The notes beneath the pieces were generated by a model. It saw only the letters and a list, made by a program, of their open reading frames with translations, had not been told where the DNA came from and did not search any database. From NCBI GenBank assembly GCA_947306375.1, contig CAMZGJ010000004.1, positions 1 to 18,357 of the forward strand: a stretch of DNA of 18,357 bases, in the 5' to 3' direction. The DNA comes from an uncultured Spirochaetales bacterium. Lineage in GTDB: Bacteria; Spirochaetota; Spirochaetia; Sphaerochaetales; Sphaerochaetaceae. Every line of letters begins with the position of its first letter. Positions within the stretch are counted from its first letter, which is position 1. Position numbers and translations under genes: made by a program. Below are positions 15,740-18,357 of this stretch, piece after piece.

Positions 15740-17527
15740 GTGCATGGGCACTATTGAGCTGACCGTGCTGTTGCTCTCGGGATCCACGCAGAAATGATCC
15801 GGCACATAGACTCTTCTGTTTCCGCCCGAGAGGAAGGCGTTTATCTCCCTGACAAGACGTCTTGCTCTTCTGCCGTGTCTTGCAATGTATGCCTTGTCCA
15901 CAACCTGACCGCTGTACGCCGCAAGTTCATCTGAAATCTCGTTGAGCATGAAATACTTTGAGGCAATGCGCTTTGAGGATGAGATAAGCTTCAGTTTGAA
16001 ACCCTTTATGTCCATTATGAACGGAATGAGCAGTGACGGGGAAATGCCCAGGCTCTCAAGTCCCAGAACCAGTTCCTCATTCAGGCTGACCCAGAACGGA
16101 AAATCCCTTGATGCAAGATCAAAGTTGAAGCCGAAATAAACCGGGAACCAGTTTCCCAGTCCCTGGTTCAGAGCCTCACAGAATGAGCCTCTGTAGTCAT
16201 AGGGGCCGCACTCCAGACCGTTGATGCTGTAGGCGTATTTCTGTGCACTGTAGGCCTTTCCCAGTTCATCCACACCGGCTGCAAGAAGTGAATACTTGAG
16301 CTGTCCCGTGCCTATTCCCTCTATTATGGGCAGAACATCATTGTTGTCTGTAAAGTCCACATCCCTGTCCAGAACCTTTATTCCGTTCTCCTGAGCCTGT
16401 TTGCACCATCCCAGAATGTTTCCCAGAGAAACATAGTCCAGTCCCATATCAAGTGAGAGGTTGTACCTGTGAAGCACGCTTTCCGGATCAAAGCAGCCCA
16501 GGTTGGAGCCAAGCATAACGTTTGCCTCAAAACCGGGAACCTTCTTTCCGTCCGGAGTCTCGCGTGAGAACATGAACTTGAGGTTGGACTGTGTAATGCT
16601 GTCCTTTCCCCAGCGTCTGTCCGCTTCATCTGATGTAAGATAGAACAGTCTGGGATCGGTTCTGTACCTGAAGTTGTCCACCGGGACAATTCCCTTGCTG
16701 GCGGCGGTCTTGAGCAGGAGAGAGCTTCCGGACTTTCTAAGTCCTTCCACAAAGCGGCTGTTGGAGATTAAATCTGAAAGTGCGCTCTGTCTCTCCCGGA
16801 TCTCAACTTCCTTCTCCTCAGTCACAATGGTCACGGCCTTGAGGTTCTTCATGCCCAGCACGTAGCCAAGGCCTCCTCGTCCGGTGGTGTTTCCGTCACA
16901 GACTGCACTTGCATATATTACATGCTGTTCTCCGGCGGGACCTGTGAACAGTCCGTCATTTCCCAGCATTTTGACAGCCTGAGAAACCGTGAGGTTGCAC
17001 AGCCCCTCATATATCCTGACGTTAACCTCTGAGGAAGAAAGCTCCACATGTCCTGTTCTTCTGAGCCTTCCGCATATTACAAGAGCCCTGTAGCCGCAGC
17101 GTGCCAGATTCTTTCCGAACGTCATTGAACCTACATTGTAGTAAAGGGCCTTTGTCTGGGGACTTCTGAATGCTATGGTGCAGCTTCCGCTCATGGGTAT
17201 GTTGCTTTCACTCAGCGCTCCGGATGTAACCACAACCGGATTGTCCGCCTCATAGCTTGTACGGCTGTCTGCCTCGCTTCCGGCAAAATGACACCAGAGC
17301 CTGGCAGCCAGTGCCGGTCCGGATTCATAACTCCTGAGCCAGTTGTCGGGAATACTGAACAGTTCGGTGCTCTCGGAATCCAGTCTGATCACCAGAGCCT
17401 TGTCAAGTTCCCCTGAAAAGACCACTTCATCCGGTGCATCCAAAACTGTATCCATTTGCTTCAAAAGCAAATCCAAAGCATTTCTGTCCATAGATAGAAA
17501 TGTATCTGTAATGGACATGCTAGTCAA
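15671..17527 (-). CDS. Aldehyde:ferredoxin oxidoreductase family protein lacking the iron-sulfur cysteines
   Basis: 618 residues, close to tungsten AOR enzymes (about 605). Family features remain: an N-terminal domain with VVVTSGALSESNIPMSG and the NVGSMTFGKNLARCGYRALVICG region, the pterin-binding GRGGLGYVLGMKNLKA (216-231), MLGSNLGCFDPESV (338-351), LDMGLDYVSLGN (359-370) and a GPYDYRG form of YDPRG (441-447). In active AORs the [4Fe-4S] cluster is held by C-x2-C-x3-C just before the GSNLG segment and by a fourth Cys in a DSLGxC motif near the C-terminus. Here the first site reads S-N-L-K-F-M-F-S (314-321) and the second DIKGFK (506-511), so all four positions are Ser, Lys, Ser and Lys. This suggests a pterin-binding protein without that electron relay, or a non-redox derivative. 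TTG 17527 has AGGA 8 bases upstream; ATG 17518 is the alternative start. No ferredoxin or cofactor gene is adjacent. Confidence 0.82.
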   Translation of the reverse strand: MTSMSITDTFLSMDRNALDLLLKQMDTVLDAPDEVVFSGELDKALVIRLDSESTELFSIPDNWLRSYESGPALAARLWCHFAGSEADSRTSYEADNPVVVTSGALSESNIPMSGSCTIAFRSPQTKALYYNVGSMTFGKNLARCGYRALVICGRLRRTGHVELSSSEVNVRIYEGLCNLTVSQAVKMLGNDGLFTGPAGEQHVIYASAVCDGNTTGRGGLGYVLGMKNLKAVTIVTEEKEVEIRERQSALSDLISNSRFVEGLRKSGSSLLLKTAASKGIVPVDNFRYRTDPRLFYLTSDEADRRWGKDSITQSNLKFMFSRETPDGKKVPGFEANVMLGSNLGCFDPESVLHRYNLSLDMGLDYVSLGNILGWCKQAQENGIKVLDRDVDFTDNNDVLPIIEGIGTGQLKYSLLAAGVDELGKAYSAQKYAYSINGLECGPYDYRGSFCEALNQGLGNWFPVYFGFNFDLASRDFPFWVSLNEELVLGLESLGISPSLLIPFIMDIKGFKLKLISSSKRIASKYFMLNEISDELAAYSGQVVDKAYIARHGRRARRLVREINAFLSGGNRRVYVPDHFCVDPESNSTVSSIVPMHSLVEAYNKIFNYICALQDSGVK

Positions 17528-17563
17528 TCAGCCAATCCTAAGCCATGAACACCGCATTTGAAC

Positions 17564-17613
17564 AAAGGGCTGCATCAAAAAACTGATAAAATAGACAATA
17601 GTTTCAGCCCTTT
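17564..17613. other. Hairpin in the leader region of the AOR-family gene
   Basis: AAAGGGCTG (17564-17572) and CAGCCCTTT (17605-17613) are a perfect 9-bp inverted repeat, with an inner AAACT/AGTTT pair giving 5 further bp. It begins 37 bases upstream of the AOR start. The minus-strand stem GGGCTGAAAC resembles GGGCTGTAAC of the terminator at 17812-17863, but here the stem is followed by GTTC rather than a T tract. It may be an attenuator, a decayed terminator, or the end of an older transcription unit. Confidence 0.45.
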
Positions 17614-17625
17614 ATATTTGGAGCT

Positions 17626-17810
17626 TCACCGCTTCCCAGTCTACGCCACTCTTCCTGACCCTTCCTGAGTCTACATCACTGCGCTTCTCCCTTCACAAGT
17701 CTTCCTGATTCCCCTTTTTGTTCTAATCTTGTTCAAACAGGAGGAGTCACGTGGAGTAAAGAAGGGTCACGTAGAGTGAAGAGGGGTTACGTGGAGAGGG
17801 AAGCGGTAAA
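17626..17810. repeat. Long imperfect inverted repeat, arms of about 70-80 bp
   Basis: The left arm (17626-17707) is pyrimidine-rich and the right arm (17738-17810) purine-rich. Matching blocks are TTCACCGCTTCCC (17626-17638) against 17798-17810 with one mismatch, TGACCCTTC (17656-17664) against GAAGGGTCA (17761-17769), and TCCTG against CAGGA at the inner ends, with a spacer of about 30 bases. Most of the otherwise gene-free 17528-17881 region is occupied by this structure. There is no open reading frame or transposase in it. Confidence 0.6.
17746..17805 (+). repeat. Three tandem 20-bp units forming the right arm of the inverted repeat
   Basis: Units start at 17746, 17766 and 17786, an exact 20-bp period, with shared core GT(C/T)ACGT(A/G)GAG and a purine-rich remainder ending GAAGG, GAGGG or AAGCG. 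The left arm holds degenerate inverted copies (CTTCC-AGTCTAC pattern). The final unit includes AGAGGGAAGCG, linking it to the 16-base sequences at 4107 and 12380. Confidence 0.65.
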
Positions 17811-17811
17811 C

Positions 17812-17863
17812 AAAAAAAAGGGCCGTAACCCTTGAGCCGGAAAACCGCCTATTGTTACAGCCC
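17812..17863 (-). terminator. Intrinsic terminator of the carbohydrate-binding protein gene
   Basis: On the minus strand, GGGC-T-GTAAC (17863-17854) pairs with GTTAC-G-GCCC (17829-17820), with a T/G (17859/17824) opposition and an inner CGG/CCG pair in the loop. It is followed at once by eight T (17819-17812). It starts 18 bases after the stop codon of the upstream minus-strand gene. Stem plus U-tract is textbook and it is the clearest terminator in the window. Confidence 0.88.
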
Positions 17864-17881
17864 AGATGTATTTAAAAGTTA

Positions 17882-18357
17882 TCAGAAACTCTTTCCGCCG
17901 GGAAAGCCCGGAAACTGACCGGGAGTTCCTCCGGGCACCTGACCCGGCATTGCACCGAATCCGCCGGAGGCGGTATTTCCAACAGTTACATTCACTGCAG
18001 TACCGCCGCTTACACTTACATTTCCGGAAAGAACGGAGCCGTTCAGGATGCTGTTACCGGAAGCAGCTACGCCCGTCAGCAGGATTGCAGAACCCTGGGA
18101 AAGACTGTCTGCTCCAAGAAGGCCGCAGTTTCCGTACGAATAGCCCGAGGGGACCGTAAAAGCAAGAACAACAGTGTCATTCTGGACAAGAGCATAAGTC
18201 TTTCCTGCAGAAAAACCGCTTGCAGCTACAGTGTAGGCTGTTGTCCCGGAAGCCAGGGGTGCAGTGCTCTGTGCTCCGCCAAGCGCAATGAATGTTCCGC
18301 CGGTGTATTTGAAGCGGGAATCTGCATTGCAGTCAAGTCCTGTTTCGGGAGCAGTTG
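17882..18357 (-). CDS. Carbohydrate-binding domain protein, C-terminal end (Cthe_2159/DUF4353-like)
   Basis: About 158 C-terminal residues of a gene continuing past the right edge; stop TGA at 17884-17882. The reading frame runs without interruption to base 18357. It opens with a GLDCNADSRFKYTGGTFIALGG segment, which resembles the beta-helix rung GLDxNGxxxxxGGT of the Cthe_2159 family of cellulose/pectate-binding proteins. A beta-rich segment follows (KTYALVQNDTVVLAFTVPSG, then SYGNCGLLGADSL), similar to that family's end domain. The tail is rich in Gly, Pro and Gln (AMPGQVPGGTPGQFPGFPGG). These proteins are exported and bind plant polysaccharides. The signal peptide would lie outside the window, so export is inferred. 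Abundance of Ser, Thr and Gly and near absence of charged residues fit an extracellular protein. It has its own terminator. Confidence 0.7.
   Translation of the reverse strand, partial: TAPETGLDCNADSRFKYTGGTFIALGGAQSTAPLASGTTAYTVAASGFSAGKTYALVQNDTVVLAFTVPSGYSYGNCGLLGADSLSQGSAILLTGVAASGNSILNGSVLSGNVSVSGGTAVNVTVGNTASGGFGAMPGQVPGGTPGQFPGFPGGKSF

Noticed and set aside
17746..17805. CRISPR array, because of regular 20-bp spacing
   Set aside because: The units are contiguous direct repeats without unique spacers, and no cas gene is near.
17866..18159. Plus-strand frame of 97 codons near the right edge
   Set aside because: The minus strand encodes the recognisable carbohydrate-binding C-terminus with a stop and terminator directly behind it; the plus frame is arginine-rich noise.

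Overview
The window is most likely chromosomal DNA of a spirochaete, possibly a gut or anaerobic Treponema/Sphaerochaeta relative. Three things point there. It carries the archaeal-type phenylalanyl-tRNA synthetase (566-residue PheT directly behind PheS), which among bacteria is characteristic of spirochaetes. It has a small helical protein that I recall, without being able to check, as a conserved spirochaete family. Type III glutamine synthetase and an aldehyde:ferredoxin oxidoreductase (AOR) homologue fit an anaerobe. Base composition is near half G+C. Genes are tightly packed, and of 15 annotated stops 11 are TGA, 4 are TAA and none is TAG.

Layout. (1) Positions 1-4018, plus strand: the 3' end of pheS, then pheT, then the alpha and beta subunits of a thiamine-diphosphate 2-oxoacid (pyruvate or acetoin) dehydrogenase E1, in one tight run. 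(2) Positions 4126-11269, minus strand: asnB-glnN-glmS-pyrG, with gaps of 5, 7 and 13 bases. All four proteins make or consume the amide nitrogen of glutamine: one glutamine synthetase and three glutamine amidotransferases. A LysR regulator (11451-12329) is transcribed divergently, and the two candidate promoters interlock in the 181-base gap. (3) Positions 12397-15059, minus strand: a monoacylglycerol-lipase-like hydrolase, the small helical protein, and a long-form alanyl-tRNA editing protein (AlaX), the last two overlapping by ATGA. (4) A YfcE-type phosphodiesterase reading frame (15206-15739) is interrupted by an in-frame TAA and overlaps, tail to tail, an AOR-family protein. (5) Positions 17528-17881 contain no gene but hold a hairpin, a long imperfect inverted repeat with 20-bp tandem units, and a clear intrinsic terminator. 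That terminator belongs to the last, truncated gene, the C-terminal end of a secreted-type carbohydrate-binding protein.

The most notable observations are the single-theme glutamine operon with its divergent LysR regulator, an AOR homologue in which all four [4Fe-4S] cysteine positions appear replaced although pterin-binding motifs remain, the structured intergenic repeat at 17626-17810, and an exact 16-base sequence placed just after the stop codons of both pyrG and alaX. I saw no CRISPR array, prophage, insertion sequence, tRNA or rRNA.
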